64,000 nt of DNA from Cellulomonas pakistanensis (lineage in GTDB: Bacteria > Actinomycetota > Actinomycetes > Actinomycetales > Cellulomonadaceae), in NCBI RefSeq assembly GCF_016862755.1, contig NZ_BONO01000016.1:1-64000 (forward strand), read 5' to 3'. Within the stretch, counting starts at the first letter, position 1; each line of letters starts with the position of its first letter. Below the pieces are notes generated by a model that saw only the letters and a list, made by a program, of their open reading frames with translations, did not search any database and had not been told where the DNA came from. A program made the translations under genes and the position numbers. Positions 9,419 to 18,306 of the stretch are shown piece after piece.

Positions 9419-10015
9419 TCAGCAGACCGAGGCGCGCCGCAGGTCGTCGTACTCGACACGAGCGCCGGCCAGGCGATCCTCCAGGGCGTCGAACCCGTTG
9501 CGCTGCAGGTACTCGACCTCGCGGTCGGTCAACGGCAGGCCCTGGAGCCAGTGGACGACCCCCACGTCGGCGACCTCTGCCGAGCTGAGGCCCGCCACCG
9601 AGAAGGGCTCGGTCCACATGAGGTGCGGCACGGTCGTGTCGCGGACGTACTCCGCCACGACGTCCGGGAACACCACACCCGGGGCGGCCAGCCAGCCGGA
9701 CGAGGCCACGGCGAACGCGCACATGGCCAGCACGTTCTCGATCGCCTCGTCGTCCACGGCGGCGCACGCCATCAGCTCCACCCGGATGTCGTCGCCGTCC
9801 AGCACGTTGGGGACCGACGACAACCCGGCCGTCGAGAAGACGGCCCGGCCGGGGACCGGCGACTCCTTGAACGTCGCGATCACCACGGAGGCGGACTCGT
9901 CCTCGTTCAGGTAGCTCGCAGCCGCTGGTACCCCGCCCGCCCGCGCGTGGAGGAAGCGGGCCAGGAGCCGTGCCGTCCGGGGGTCGGCGATCGCGACCGC
10001 CGGATTCGTCGGCAT
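9419..10015 (-). CDS. SUFU (suppressor of fused) domain protein
   Basis: Encodes 198 residues resembling bacterial suppressor-of-fused domain proteins. Typical blocks are VVIATFKESPVPGRAVFSTAG in the first half and VHWLQGLPLTDREVEYL near the C-terminus. Bacterial SUFU proteins are often immunity or regulatory partners, and the precise role is not known. The frame stays open further upstream, but the ATG at 10015 has AGGGGAG seven bases ahead and fits the domain start. There is no toxin gene next to it. A 210-bp gap separates it from the divergent acetyltransferase; nothing clear is seen in that gap. Confidence 0.75.
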   Translation of the reverse strand: MPTNPAVAIADPRTARLLARFLHARAGGVPAAASYLNEDESASVVIATFKESPVPGRAVFSTAGLSSVPNVLDGDDIRVELMACAAVDDEAIENVLAMCAFAVASSGWLAAPGVVFPDVVAEYVRDTTVPHLMWTEPFSVAGLSSAEVADVGVVHWLQGLPLTDREVEYLQRNGFDALEDRLAGARVEYDDLRRASVC

Positions 10016-10225
10016 GCGGCTCCCCTGCGGTTGCGGTGCGACGGCGTCGCCTCGGGACGATCGTCGTGCGAATCTACGGTCCGGTGCTCCCGCAGGACAG
10101 CGACCGTCCGGGTGACGGCCGCACCTGCACCCGCGCCGCGACCGCCCGGCGCGCGGACGGCTGGTCCCACGACCCGCGTTGCCCCGCCTGGGACACTCGA
10201 CGCTCCCGACGAAGGAGAACCCCCG

Positions 10226-10828
10226 GTGGAGCTCGACCTGGCGACCGCCCTCGCGGACGCCCGCACGGAGTACGACAAGATGGTCGCCGGCGACTGGTAC
10301 CGCTACCGGTCCGGCCCCGAGCTGGCCGAGCTGACCACGAGCACCCAGCGCACCTGCCGCCGGATCACCGCCCTGTACGACGACGACCGCCCCGCCGCGG
10401 GGGCGCTGTTCCGCGAGCTGCTGGGCACCGTGGGCGAGGGCGTCGACTTCCGCCCGCCGTTCTACCTCGACTACGGGCACCGCCTGCACCTGGGCGACCG
10501 CACGTTCGTCAACGCGGAGTTCCTGACCCTGGGCGGCGGCGAGATCCGGATCGGCGCGGACGTGCTGATCGGCCCCAGCGTCCGGCTGTACACGCCGACG
10601 CACGTGCTGGACCCGGAGCTGCGCCAACAGGGCTGGGAGCGCGTCTCGCCGATCACGATCGAGGACGGCGTGTGGCTCGGCGGCAGCGTGGTGGTGTGCC
10701 CGGGCGTGACGATCGGGGCGCGGTCGGTCGTCGGCGCGGGGTCCGTGGTGACGAAGGACGTACCGCCGGACGTGGTCGTCGCGGGGAACCCGGCGCGGGT
10801 CGTGCGGTCGCTGCTGCCGGAGGGCTGA
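10226..10828 (+). CDS. maltose/galactoside-type sugar O-acetyltransferase
   Basis: A 200-residue left-handed beta-helix (hexapeptide repeat) acetyltransferase of the Maa/LacA/NodL group. It would move acetyl from acetyl-CoA to a sugar hydroxyl. The N-terminal motif KMVAGDWYRYRSGPEL is the family's typical helix, the catalytic His is in YTPTHVLDP, and hexapeptide repeats run from IRIGADVLIGPSV to VVGAGSVVTKDVP. The frame is open far upstream, but the GTG at 10226 has GAAGGAG nine bases ahead and gives the normal family length. It is convergent with the GNAT gene. Confidence 0.9.
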   Translation: MELDLATALADARTEYDKMVAGDWYRYRSGPELAELTTSTQRTCRRITALYDDDRPAAGALFRELLGTVGEGVDFRPPFYLDYGHRLHLGDRTFVNAEFLTLGGGEIRIGADVLIGPSVRLYTPTHVLDPELRQQGWERVSPITIEDGVWLGGSVVVCPGVTIGARSVVGAGSVVTKDVPPDVVVAGNPARVVRSLLPEG

Positions 10829-10858
10829 CCACCCGGCCGGGCGACGGTTCCCGGCCGG

Positions 10859-11434
10859 TCAGCCGGCCGGCGCCGCGGGGACGTCGCGGCTCATGATCCA
10901 CGCGTGCTTGCCGACCTGGCGGACCGGGGCGAAGCCGTACGAGCCCAGCAGCTCGGCGGTCGCGGTGAACAGGAACCGCCCGTGGGCCTGGCGACCCGCC
11001 GTGACCTCTGAGATCGCCTCGACCCGGCCGCCGCCCGCCGCCGCGACGAGCGCGAGCGCGCCCCCGACCGCGGCACGCGCGACGCCGGTGCCCCGGTGCC
11101 GCTTGTCGACGAACACGCACGTCAGCCGCCAGTCGGGCCGCGCCGGCGGCTCCTTCTCGTACGCCCGCAGGTGCTTGATGCGGGACAGCTCGTCCGGGTC
11201 GCCGTACTGGCACCAGCCCTGGGCGGCGCCGTCGTCGTCGAGGACGAGCGCGGCGTGGGCACGCCCGGTCAGCACGCGGTCCTGCTTGGCCGCCCGGTGG
11301 TCGAGGCCCCGCTGGCCGAACTCGGGGTGGAACCCGATGCACCAGCAGCCGCCGAACACGCCGTTGTTCCGCTCGACCAGGTCGGCGAACTGGTCCCAGG
11401 TCTCGGCCCCCAGGGGCACGACGGTGTAGCCCAT
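10859..11434 (-). CDS. GNAT family N-acetyltransferase
   Basis: A 191-residue GNAT acetyltransferase. The acetyl-CoA loop is in VFVDKRHRGTGVARAAVGGAL (about residues 108-128), preceded by the beta-strand RLTCVFV, with the C-terminal strand LLGSYGFAPVRQVGKHAWIM. The N-terminal third carries CWCIGFHPEF, also seen in uncharacterised actinobacterial members. The substrate is unknown. The start codon lies 25 bp from the tRNA-Val 3' end and 98 bp from its 5' end, so tRNA readthrough could transcribe it. Confidence 0.85.
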   Translation of the reverse strand: MGYTVVPLGAETWDQFADLVERNNGVFGGCWCIGFHPEFGQRGLDHRAAKQDRVLTGRAHAALVLDDDGAAQGWCQYGDPDELSRIKHLRAYEKEPPARPDWRLTCVFVDKRHRGTGVARAAVGGALALVAAAGGGRVEAISEVTAGRQAHGRFLFTATAELLGSYGFAPVRQVGKHAWIMSRDVPAAPAG

Positions 11435-11457
11435 GGGTCACCGTACGTCTCCTCGGG

Positions 11458-11531
11458 TGGGCCCGGCCGGTCTCGAACCGACGACCTCCGCGGTGTAAGC
11501 GCGGCGCTCTGACCAACTGAGCTACAGGCCC
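11458..11531 (-). tRNA. tRNA-Val (UAC)
   Basis: A complete cloverleaf on the complement: acceptor GGGCCTG paired with CGGGCCC, D-arm AGCTCAGTTGGTCAGAG, anticodon stem CCGCG/CGCGG around loop CTTACAC, and T-loop GGTTCGAGACC. The anticodon TAC (complement of 11495-11497) reads valine codon GUA and by wobble other GUN codons. The 3' CCA is not encoded. A likely -10 TAGGCT (complement of 11546-11551) lies just upstream. Confidence 0.96.
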
Positions 11532-11606
11532 CTGCTGCGGTCGGCAGCCTACCGGTGCAGGTCGGCCCGCCGGAGCCGCGCCCGCGGCCCGCGCACCGGC
11601 GCCGCG

Positions 11607-12077
11607 TCAGAGCCCGGCGACCGCCTCGCGGTACGCCCCGAACGGCCGCGGACGCCCGGCGTCGTGCACCAGCGACCACCGCAGCACCCCGGAGGCGTCG
11701 AGCAGGAACGACCCCCGCCGCGCGTACCCGTCGGCGTCGTCGAACACCCCGTACGCCCGGGCGGCGGCGCCGTGCGGCCAGAAGTCCGACAGCAGCGGGA
11801 ACGCGTACCCGTCCTGCTCGGCCCACGCGCGCAGGGCGGGCGCGGGGTCGCAGGACACGGCGCGGACGCGCACGCCGGCGCGCACGAGCTCGGGCAGGTG
11901 CTCCTGCAGCTCCCCCAGCTCCGCGGTGCAGACGCGCGAGAACGCGAACGGCACGAACACGAGCAGCACCGGCCCGTCCACCGGCCCGCCGACCGTCACC
12001 GGCGCGCCGTGCGCGTCCGGCAGCGTCAGCACGGGCGCCGGGTCGCCGAGGACCGGCATCCCCGCCGCGCCGCTCAC
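11607..12077 (-). CDS. peroxiredoxin (AhpE/Bcp-like)
   Basis: A 156-residue thioredoxin-fold peroxidase that reduces peroxides in the cytoplasm. The peroxidatic Cys50 lies in FVPFAFSRVCTAEL, where the usual Thr is Ser. A second Cys in AVSCDPAPALRAW could act as a resolving residue. The length and GDPAPVLTLPD start resemble AhpE, which uses mycothiol/mycoredoxin in actinobacteria. The GTG at 12077 and an ATG six codons later are both possible; neither has a strong ribosome site. It lies 10 bp after the DUF3052 gene, so the two are co-transcribed. Confidence 0.88.
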   Translation of the reverse strand: MSGAAGMPVLGDPAPVLTLPDAHGAPVTVGGPVDGPVLLVFVPFAFSRVCTAELGELQEHLPELVRAGVRVRAVSCDPAPALRAWAEQDGYAFPLLSDFWPHGAAARAYGVFDDADGYARRGSFLLDASGVLRWSLVHDAGRPRPFGAYREAVAGL

Positions 12078-12087
12078 GACCGAGGGG

Positions 12088-12507
12088 TCAGCGACCCCGG
12101 CCGCGGCTGCCGAGGCGCGTCGCGGACCAGTCGCCCGCGATCGAGAACGTGCTGGTGGCGTGCAGGCCCGCCGTGGTGGCGGCCTCCTCGATGTCGTCGT
12201 GCCCGACGTGGCCGTCGCGGCCTGGCTTCGGGGTCAGGACCCACATCTGGCCGCCGTCGTCCAGCACCGTCATCGCGTCCATGAGCGTGTCGGCCAGGTC
12301 GCCGTCCTCGTCGCGGAACCAGATGACCACGCCGTCCACGACGTCGTCGTAGTCCTCGTCGACGAGCTCCGTGCCGGTGATCTCCTCGACCCCGGACCGC
12401 AGGGCCTCGTCGACGTCGTCGTCGTAACCGAACTCCTGGACCACCTGGCCCGAGGTGAACCCGAGACGGCCCGCCCCCGAGGGGGCGTCGCCGGTGCTGG
12501 ATGCCAC
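12088..12507 (-). CDS. DUF3052 family protein
   Basis: A 139-residue actinobacterial protein of the DUF3052 family. The core is SGQVVQEFGYDDDVDEAL, then VIWFRDEDGDLADTLMDAM, then MWVLTPKPGRDGHV, and it is acidic overall. Its function is unknown. It commonly lies divergent from aceE in this phylum, as here, and upstream of a peroxiredoxin. The GTG at 12507 is chosen because AGGTCAGGA precedes it and it gives the family length; the frame runs on upstream but shows no family sequence there. Confidence 0.85.
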   Translation of the reverse strand: MASSTGDAPSGAGRLGFTSGQVVQEFGYDDDVDEALRSGVEEITGTELVDEDYDDVVDGVVIWFRDEDGDLADTLMDAMTVLDDGGQMWVLTPKPGRDGHVGHDDIEEAATTAGLHATSTFSIAGDWSATRLGSRGRGR

Positions 12508-12560
12508 GTCCTGACCTGTTCCTTCCGTCGGGCGTGCCGGGCCGCTCCCGAGCACCACCT

Positions 12561-12578
12561 GTTCGATGATCACCGAAC
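12561..12578. promoter_or_regulatory. near-palindrome over the DUF3052 promoter
   Basis: GTTCGATGATCACCGAAC is an 18-bp inverted repeat with one mismatched pair. It adjoins a possible -10 TACCGT on the complement (12577-12582), about 55 bp upstream of the DUF3052 start. It looks like a repressor operator, but the regulator is unknown. Confidence 0.45.
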
Positions 12579-12950
12579 GGTAGCCCACCGCACCCCACGT
12601 GCGCGTGGCAAGCGCGGTCGTGGCGCGGGCCGGATCGCCGGCCCGCCCACCTGCGGCGTCGCGGCCCTCGGACGCGCCTCGCGCCCGCGCCTCCCCCGCG
12701 CCCCCGCGCGCGCCCGGGAAAGCGGCCCTGACGTGCTCGGACGTGACCCGGACCACGCGTCGCGGGCCGATTGTCACGGACGTCACGCATCCCGAGTGGC
12801 GGACGGGGAGACTTTCGGTGTCCGGACGGCGGACAATGGTCCTACTACCCGCCCGGCGGCGAGGCGCACCGAAACCGGTGGCGCTTGCCGGCGGGCCGAG
12901 ATGCGCACCGGGGCCGATCGGCCCCCCGCGTGGAGAGGCGAGGAGCACTG
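12579..12950. other. divergent intergenic region upstream of aceE
   Basis: About 370 bp without a gene. It begins GC-rich and low-complexity, then becomes less GC-rich from about 12768 (GATTGTCACGGACGTCACGC, direct GTCACG repeats), with a possible aceE promoter around 12810-12850 (ACAATGGTCCTACTACC). No confident hexamers could be fixed. The aceE ribosome site GAGGCGAGGAG closes the region. Confidence 0.4.
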
Positions 12951-15692
12951 GTGGCTTCGAAGGACGAGCGCGGACCGCTCATCAACGGCCTGCTGAGCCA
13001 GGTCCCGGACGTGGACCCCGAGGAGACCTCCGAGTGGGTCGAGTCCATCGACGGGCTCATCGACGACAAGGGCGGCCCCCGGGCCCGCTACGTGATGCTG
13101 AGCATGCTCAAGCGCGCGCGTGAGCGGAACGTGGCGGTGCCGGCCGAGCTGAACACGCCGTACGTCAACACCATCGGCGTGCACGAGGAGCCGTACTTCC
13201 CGGGCGACGAGGTCCTGGAGCGCCGGTACCGCTCGTGGAACCGGTGGAACGCCGCGGTCATGGTGACCCGCGCGCAGCGCCCCGGCGTGGCCGTCGGCGG
13301 TCACATCTCGTCGTACGCGTCCGTGGCGACGCTGTACGAGGTGGGCCTCAACCACTTCTTCCGCGGCAAGGACCACCCGGGCGGCGGCGACCAGATCTAC
13401 TTCCAGGGCCACGCCTCCCCCGGCGTCTACGCCCGCGCGTTCCTCGAGGGCCGCCTGGACGAGCACCAGCTCGACGGGTTCCGCCAGGAGGTCTCGCACC
13501 CGGGCGGCGGCCTGCCCTCCTACCCGCACCCGCGGCTCATGGAGGACTTCTGGGAGTTCCCGACGGTCTCGATGGGCCTCGGCCCGGCGTCGGCGATCTA
13601 CCAGGCGTGGACCAACAAGTACCTGCACCTGCGCGGCATCAAGGACACCAGCCAGCAGGACGTCTGGGCGTTCCTCGGCGACGGCGAGATGGACGAGCCC
13701 GAGTCGCGCGGCATGCTGCAGCACGCCGCCCAGCAGGGCCTGGACAACCTGACCTTCGTCGTGAACTGCAACCTGCAGCGCCTCGACGGCCCGGTCCGCG
13801 GCAACGGCAAGATCATCCAGGAGCTCGAGGCGCAGTTCCGCGGCGCCGGCTGGAACGTCATCAAGGTCGTCTGGGGCCGCGAGTGGGACGTCCTGCTCAA
13901 CGCCGACAAGGACCGCGCGCTCGTCCACCTCATGAACGAGACGCCCGACGGCGACTACCAGACGTACCGCGCGGAGAACGGCGCGTTCATCCGCGAGCAC
14001 TTCTTCGGGCGCGACCCGCGCACCAAGCAGCTCGTCGAGAAGATGACCGACGACGAGATCTGGGCGCTCAAGCGCGGCGGCCACGACTACCGCAAGATCT
14101 ACGCCGCCTACAAGGCCGCGCGCGAGCACACCGGGCAGCCGACCGTCATCCTGGCGCACACCGTCAAGGGCTACGGCCTGGGCTCCGGCTTCGCCGGGCG
14201 CAACGCCACGCACCAGATGAAGAAGCTCAAGGGCGCCGAGCTCAAGGCCCTGCGCGACTCGCTCAGCATCCCGATCACGGACGAGCAGATCGACGCCGAC
14301 CCGTACCTGCCGCCGTACTACCACCCCGGCCAGGACGACCCGGCGATCCAGTACCTGCAGGAGCGCCGCCGCCAGCTCGGTGGCTACGTGCCCGAGCGCC
14401 GCTCGACGCACAAGCCGCTGACGCTGCCGGGCGACAAGGCCTACGAGCTGCTGAAGAAGGGCTCCGGCACGCAGGAGGTCGCCACGACGATGGCGCTCGT
14501 GCGGCTGTTCAAGGACCTCATCAAAGACAAGGAGCTGGGCAAGCGCCTGGTCCCGATCATCCCCGACGAGGCCCGCACGTTCGGCCTGGACTCGATCTTC
14601 CCGAGCGCGAAGATCTTCAACACCAACGGCCAGAACTACCTCGCCGTCGACCGCGACCTCATGCTCTCCTACAAGGAGTCCGAGGCCGGCCAGATCATGC
14701 ACACCGGCATCAACGAGGCCGGGTCCGCGGCGGCGTTCCAGTCGGTCGGCACGTCCTACGCGACGCACGCCGAGCCGCTGATCCCGTTCTACTTCTACTA
14801 CTCGATGTTCGGGTTCCAGCGGACGGCCGACCAGTTCTGGGCGGCCGGGGACCAGATGACCCGCGGGTTCCTCATCGGCGCCACCGCCGGCCGCACCACG
14901 CTGACCGGCGAGGGCCTGCAGCACGCGGACGGCCACTCGCCGCTGCTGGCCGGCACCATGCCGCACGTCGTGCACTACGACCCGGCGTACGGCTACGAGA
15001 TCCGGCACATCGTCCGCGACGGCATCCAGCGGATGTACGGGGACGACGGCCGCGACCCGAACGTCATCTACTACCTCACGGTCTACAACGAGCCGATCGT
15101 CCAGCCGGCCGAGCCGGAGGACGTCGACGTCGAGGGCATCCTCAAGGGCATCTACCTGCTGTCCCCGGCCGAGGGCGAGGGCACCAAGGCCCAGATCCTC
15201 GCGTCCGGCGTGGCGGTGCCGTGGGCGCTCGAGGCGAAGCAGCTGCTCGCCGAGGACTGGGGCGTCGACGCCGCGGTGTGGTCCGTGACGTCCTGGAACG
15301 AGCTGCGGCGCGAGGCGCTGGCCGCCGACGAGCACGCGTTCCTGTACCCGGGCGAGGAGGCGCGCACGCCGTACCTCACCGCCAAGCTCCAGGGCGCCGA
15401 GGGCCCGTTCGTCGCCACCACCGACTACGACCACCTCGTGGCCGACCAGGTGCGCGAGTGGATCCCGGGCCGGTACGCGACGCTCGGCGCCGACGGGTTC
15501 GGGTTCTCCGACACCCGCGCCGCCGCGCGCCGGTACTTCAAGATCGACGGCCCGTCGACCGTGGTCCGCGTGCTGCAGCAGCTCGCCCGCGAGGGCAAGG
15601 TCGCGGCCGAGGCCCCGGCGCAGGCGATCGAGAAGTACCGCCTGCACGACGTGAACGCCGGCACCTCCGGCAACGCGGGCGGCGAGTCCTGA
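12951..15692 (+). CDS. aceE: pyruvate dehydrogenase E1 component, homodimeric
   Basis: Decarboxylates pyruvate with thiamine diphosphate and passes the acetyl group to lipoyl-E2, feeding acetyl-CoA to the TCA cycle and to fatty acid synthesis encoded next door. The 913 residues match the usual AceE length. Visible blocks are the N-terminal [39 protein letters not shown], the TPP/Mg motif [14 protein letters not shown] with [18 protein letters not shown], and [18 protein letters not shown]. The GTG at 12951 is chosen for its strong ribosome site. It is divergent from DUF3052. No E2/E3 gene is in the window. Confidence 0.97.
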   Translation: MASKDERGPLINGLLSQVPDVDPEETSEWVESIDGLIDDKGGPRARYVMLSMLKRARERNVAVPAELNTPYVNTIGVHEEPYFPGDEVLERRYRSWNRWNAAVMVTRAQRPGVAVGGHISSYASVATLYEVGLNHFFRGKDHPGGGDQIYFQGHASPGVYARAFLEGRLDEHQLDGFRQEVSHPGGGLPSYPHPRLMEDFWEFPTVSMGLGPASAIYQAWTNKYLHLRGIKDTSQQDVWAFLGDGEMDEPESRGMLQHAAQQGLDNLTFVVNCNLQRLDGPVRGNGKIIQELEAQFRGAGWNVIKVVWGREWDVLLNADKDRALVHLMNETPDGDYQTYRAENGAFIREHFFGRDPRTKQLVEKMTDDEIWALKRGGHDYRKIYAAYKAAREHTGQPTVILAHTVKGYGLGSGFAGRNATHQMKKLKGAELKALRDSLSIPITDEQIDADPYLPPYYHPGQDDPAIQYLQERRRQLGGYVPERRSTHKPLTLPGDKAYELLKKGSGTQEVATTMALVRLFKDLIKDKELGKRLVPIIPDEARTFGLDSIFPSAKIFNTNGQNYLAVDRDLMLSYKESEAGQIMHTGINEAGSAAAFQSVGTSYATHAEPLIPFYFYYSMFGFQRTADQFWAAGDQMTRGFLIGATAGRTTLTGEGLQHADGHSPLLAGTMPHVVHYDPAYGYEIRHIVRDGIQRMYGDDGRDPNVIYYLTVYNEPIVQPAEPEDVDVEGILKGIYLLSPAEGEGTKAQILASGVAVPWALEAKQLLAEDWGVDAAVWSVTSWNELRREALAADEHAFLYPGEEARTPYLTAKLQGAEGPFVATTDYDHLVADQVREWIPGRYATLGADGFGFSDTRAAARRYFKIDGPSTVVRVLQQLAREGKVAAEAPAQAIEKYRLHDVNAGTSGNAGGES

Positions 15693-15715
15693 CCGGACCC
15701 GCCTGAGCACGCACG

Positions 15716-15753
15716 ACGGGCCCCGCCCCTCCCTCGGGAGGGGCGGGGCCCGT
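15716..15753 (+). terminator. aceE terminator
   Basis: A perfect 18-bp inverted repeat (15716-15733 with 15736-15753) of GGGCCCCGCCCCTCCC type, 24 bp after the aceE stop, with a minimal loop and no T-run. Confidence 0.85.
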
Positions 15754-15787
15754 TCGCGTCGGAGGGCGGGGCGGCCGCCTGCGGGCC

Positions 15788-15855
15788 CGAGTTCGGTGCT
15801 TCCCGCCCCGTTCGGTGCGTCCACCCCCCGACGTCGGCGCAAGCCACCGAACTCG
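15788..15855. repeat. inverted repeat pair with a third half-copy
   Basis: CGAGTTCGGTGCTT (15788-15801) and AAGCCACCGAACTCG (15841-15855) are inverted arms differing by one inserted base. A half-copy CGTTCGGTGCG sits between them at 15809-15819. The element lies between two terminator hairpins in the convergent gap. Its function is unknown; it could be a remnant of a small mobile or structural repeat. Confidence 0.5.
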
Positions 15856-15876
15856 ACGGACCCGCCCCCGGACGTG

Positions 15877-15915
15877 CGAGAGCCCCGCGGACCGTGGCGG
15901 TCCGCGGGGCTCTCG
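15877..15915 (-). terminator. terminator of the downstream convergent gene
   Basis: A perfect 18-bp inverted repeat (15877-15894 with 15898-15915, loop TGG) containing AGCCCCGCGGACC. It lies 21 bp beyond the stop of the minus-strand gene at 15936 and can end transcription from both sides. Confidence 0.85.
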
Positions 15916-15935
15916 ACGTGGGCGGGGCGGGCGGG

Positions 15936-16616
15936 TCAGGCGCCGGCGTGGCGCTCGGCCTGGTCGACCAGGCGGGCGAGCTCCCGGCGCATCTGCGCGA
16001 TGTCGTCCTGCTTCGGGTAGAGGTCGAGGCCGGCCAGGTGCTGCTTGGCGTCGAGCGGGCGGCCCGCCTCGACGGCGGCGAGCACGAGCTCGCGCCCGAC
16101 CTCGGGGTCGTGGTCCTTGGGGTGCCAGTGCCCGGTGCCGAGCCCGAGCGCCTCGACCGGCAGCCCGGCCTCCCGCAGCAGGCGCAGCCCGGCGACCAGC
16201 GCGGCGCCGGAGGGGTCGCGCTCGGCGGCGGTGGTCAGCCGGCGGAGCGTCCCCTCGAGGTCGTCGCGCACGGACAGCCGCGCGACCTCCACGAGCGGGT
16301 ACCAGGCACGCGGGTTGCCGGCGAGCTCCTCGCCGAGCGACCACACGGCCAGGTCGGCGGCGCGCTGACGCTCGGCGTCGTCGGCCTCGGCGGTCAGGGG
16401 GTCGTCGTCGACGCCGGTCGCAGCGTGCCGGCGGACGATCTCGGCGAGGGCCGCGAAGGCGCGCTCGTCGTTGGGATCGTCGCCGAGGCGGGACCTCAGG
16501 GCGTCCTCCTGGGGGACGTCGCCGTGCCGGGGAGCACCCGTCGGCCGGCGCGCCCCGATCCGGGACGCGGGCGCAGGGCGGCCCAGCAGGCGGCGCAGTC
16601 GGGGCAGCAGAGCCAT
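15936..16616 (-). CDS. hypothetical TPR-like helical protein
   Basis: Encodes 226 residues with no enzyme motif. From about residue 40 it is a run of amphipathic helices (DDPNDERAFAALAEIVRRHA, ADLAVWSLGEELAGNPRAWYPLVEVARLS, RELVLAAVEAGRPLDAKQHLAGLDLYP) with the spacing of tetratricopeptide repeats, suggesting a protein-binding scaffold. The first 35 residues are basic and Pro-rich. No signal or membrane segment is seen. It is divergent from fasR (112 bp between starts) and convergent with aceE. The function is unknown. Confidence 0.7.
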   Translation of the reverse strand: MALLPRLRRLLGRPAPASRIGARRPTGAPRHGDVPQEDALRSRLGDDPNDERAFAALAEIVRRHAATGVDDDPLTAEADDAERQRAADLAVWSLGEELAGNPRAWYPLVEVARLSVRDDLEGTLRRLTTAAERDPSGAALVAGLRLLREAGLPVEALGLGTGHWHPKDHDPEVGRELVLAAVEAGRPLDAKQHLAGLDLYPKQDDIAQMRRELARLVDQAERHAGA

Positions 16617-16691
16617 GACGCGACACTATCCGGTGCCGTCGTCCCGCACCGGTCGAACGGTCCGCCACCTGCCCGCGGACGCCCGCGACCT

Positions 16692-16722
16692 TTGTCGGTT
16701 CCCCACAACGGGGCCGTATGCT
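16692..16722 (+). promoter_or_regulatory. putative fasR promoter, leaderless
   Basis: The -10 TATGCT (16717-16722) ends six bases before the fasR ATG at 16729, so transcription would begin at or next to the start codon, giving a leaderless mRNA. A loose TTGTCG at 16692-16697 may be the -35 (19-bp spacer). There is no ribosome site before the ATG, which fits. Confidence 0.5.
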
Positions 16723-16728
16723 CCGGGC

Positions 16729-18123
16729 ATGCCCCAGCCCCGCCGGAAGCCCGCGGCCCCCGCCACCGAGGCCGCCACCCCGGCCGCCTCGCCCGCCGCG
16801 TCGCCGCGCCCGACGACGGCCGCGGGGCGCGCGACCACAGCCACCGCACCGCTCGCGACCCCGACCACCGCGCCGCCGGCGCCCGAGGCCGCGCCCGCCC
16901 CGGCCCCCGCCGACGGCCTCTCCCCCGCCCGCACCCGGACCCGCGCCGGCCGGATCGCCACCGCGCCGGACGCGAGCAACGGCGAGACGCTGCGCCGCGT
17001 CCGCGAGGGCAGCGGCGTCCTGGCGGCGGCCGCGATGCGCCGGCTCGACGAGGACCTCGACTGGTACCGCGCGCTGCCCGCCGACGACCGCTCCTGGGTC
17101 GGGCTCGTCGCGCAGGCCGGCATCACCGCGTTCGTCACCTGGTTCGCCGACCCGTCCCGCCCCCCGCACGGCGTCGGCGAGATCTTCGCGACCGCCCCGC
17201 CGGAGCTGACCCGGTCGATCTCCTTGCAGCACACGCTGCAGCTGGTCCGCGTGGTCGTCGACGTGGTGGAGTCGCACAGCGACCGGCTCGCGGCGCCCGG
17301 CGGCGAGCGCGACCTGCTCGAGGCCGTGCTCCGCTACTCCCGCGAGGTCGCGTTCTCCGCCGCCGAGGTCTACGCCCGCGCCGCCGAGGTGCGCGGCGCG
17401 TGGGACGCCCGGCTCGAGGCACTGGTCGTGGACGCGCTGCTGCGCGGCGACGTCGACGACTCGCTCCGGTCCCGGGTCGCGGCACTCGGCTGGAGCGGCC
17501 GCGGCAGCACGCTGGTCGTCGTCGGCACGACCGCCTCCCCGCTCGACGACGTCCGGACCTCGGACCTGCGCCGGGCGACCCGCCGCGCCGCCGACGACGC
17601 GCTGGTAGGCATCCAGGGCGACCGGCTCGTCGTGTTCCTCGGCGGCACCGGCGACCTGCGCGAGGCGGCGGCGTCCCTGATCCCCCGGTTCGGCCCGGGT
17701 CCGGTGGTGCTCGGCCCGACCGGGGCGGACCTCGCCGACGCCGCCCGGTCCGCCCGCGCCGCGCTCGCCGGGCTGGTCGCGATCCACGCCTGGCCGCAGG
17801 CGCCGCGCCCGGTGCTCGCCGACGACCTGCTGCCCGAGCGGGTGCTGGTCGGCGACGCGAGCGCCCGCGCGCTGCTGGTCGAGCAGGCGTACGTCCCGCT
17901 GCTGGCCAGCACGGGCAGCCTGCTGGAGACGCTCACCGCCTACCTCGCGGCCGGCCGGAGCCTCGAGGCCGCGGCCCGCACGCTCTACGTGCACCCCAAC
18001 ACCGTCCGGTACCGGCTGCGCCGCGTCGCCGAGGTCACCGGCTGGGACCCGCTGGACCCGCGCGAGGCGTACGTCCTGCAGCAGGCCCTCGCGGTCGGCC
18101 GCCTGGACCACCCCGGGGCCTGA
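16729..18123 (+). CDS. fasR: PucR-type regulator of fatty acid synthesis
   Basis: A 464-residue PucR/CdaR-type activator. Residues 1-60 are Ala/Pro/Thr-rich and disordered. A mixed GGDEF-like middle follows, and the C-terminal HTH has the family signature LETLTAYLAAGRSLEAAARTL...HPNTVRYRLRRVAEVTG. In Streptomyces the homologous FasR lies directly upstream of fabD-fabH-acpP-fabF and activates them by binding the fabD promoter region. The same order here supports the name. The ATG at 16729 is favoured by a -10 placed for leaderless transcription; the frame is open upstream but has no better start. Confidence 0.88.
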   Translation: MPQPRRKPAAPATEAATPAASPAASPRPTTAAGRATTATAPLATPTTAPPAPEAAPAPAPADGLSPARTRTRAGRIATAPDASNGETLRRVREGSGVLAAAAMRRLDEDLDWYRALPADDRSWVGLVAQAGITAFVTWFADPSRPPHGVGEIFATAPPELTRSISLQHTLQLVRVVVDVVESHSDRLAAPGGERDLLEAVLRYSREVAFSAAEVYARAAEVRGAWDARLEALVVDALLRGDVDDSLRSRVAALGWSGRGSTLVVVGTTASPLDDVRTSDLRRATRRAADDALVGIQGDRLVVFLGGTGDLREAAASLIPRFGPGPVVLGPTGADLADAARSARAALAGLVAIHAWPQAPRPVLADDLLPERVLVGDASARALLVEQAYVPLLASTGSLLETLTAYLAAGRSLEAAARTLYVHPNTVRYRLRRVAEVTGWDPLDPREAYVLQQALAVGRLDHPGA

Positions 18124-18128
18124 CCCCG

Positions 18129-18180
18129 CCGAGGTCGTCGGTTCCGGCCACCGCACCCCCGGCGGAACCGCCGACCTCGG
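18129..18180 (+). terminator. fasR-fabD intergenic hairpin
   Basis: An 18-bp inverted repeat with one mismatch (18129-18146 with 18163-18180; arm CCGAGGTCGTCGGTTCCG) starting five bases after the fasR stop. A further copy of the right arm core, ACCGCCGACCTCG, follows at 18186-18198. It is likely the fasR terminator, and the repeated core might also bind a regulator. Confidence 0.65.
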
Positions 18181-18221
18181 GCGCGACCGCCGACCTCGTG
18201 GCCCGGCGGGCCCGCCCGAGC

Positions 18222-18254
18222 GTTGTGGGACCCGGACAAGTCGGACCCGGCAAC
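18222..18254 (+). promoter_or_regulatory. candidate FasR operator upstream of fabD
   Basis: GGACCCGG is directly repeated at 18228 and 18243, framed by GTTG (18222-18225) and CAAC (18251-18254). It lies 50-85 bp upstream of the fabD start, where FasR is expected to bind. The match is by position and symmetry only. A weak -10 CAGAGT is at 18295-18300. Confidence 0.35.
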
Positions 18255-18306
18255 CGTGTGCGGGTCGTGAGCGGGCGCGCCGCGCGCCGACCGGCAGAGT
18301 GGTCGG

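Noticed and set aside
10016-10225. Longer frames running through the SUFU-acetyltransferase gap as extended N-termini
   Set aside because: Strong ribosome sites and family lengths place the starts at 10015 (complement) and 10226; the upstream residues are shadow-like.
11458-11531. tRNA-Val as a phage or island attachment site
   Set aside because: No integrase gene and no repeat of the tRNA 3' end was seen nearby.
12783-15842. Open frame of over 1000 codons on the complement of aceE
   Set aside because: It mirrors the aceE codons and has no recognisable domain; aceE is certain.
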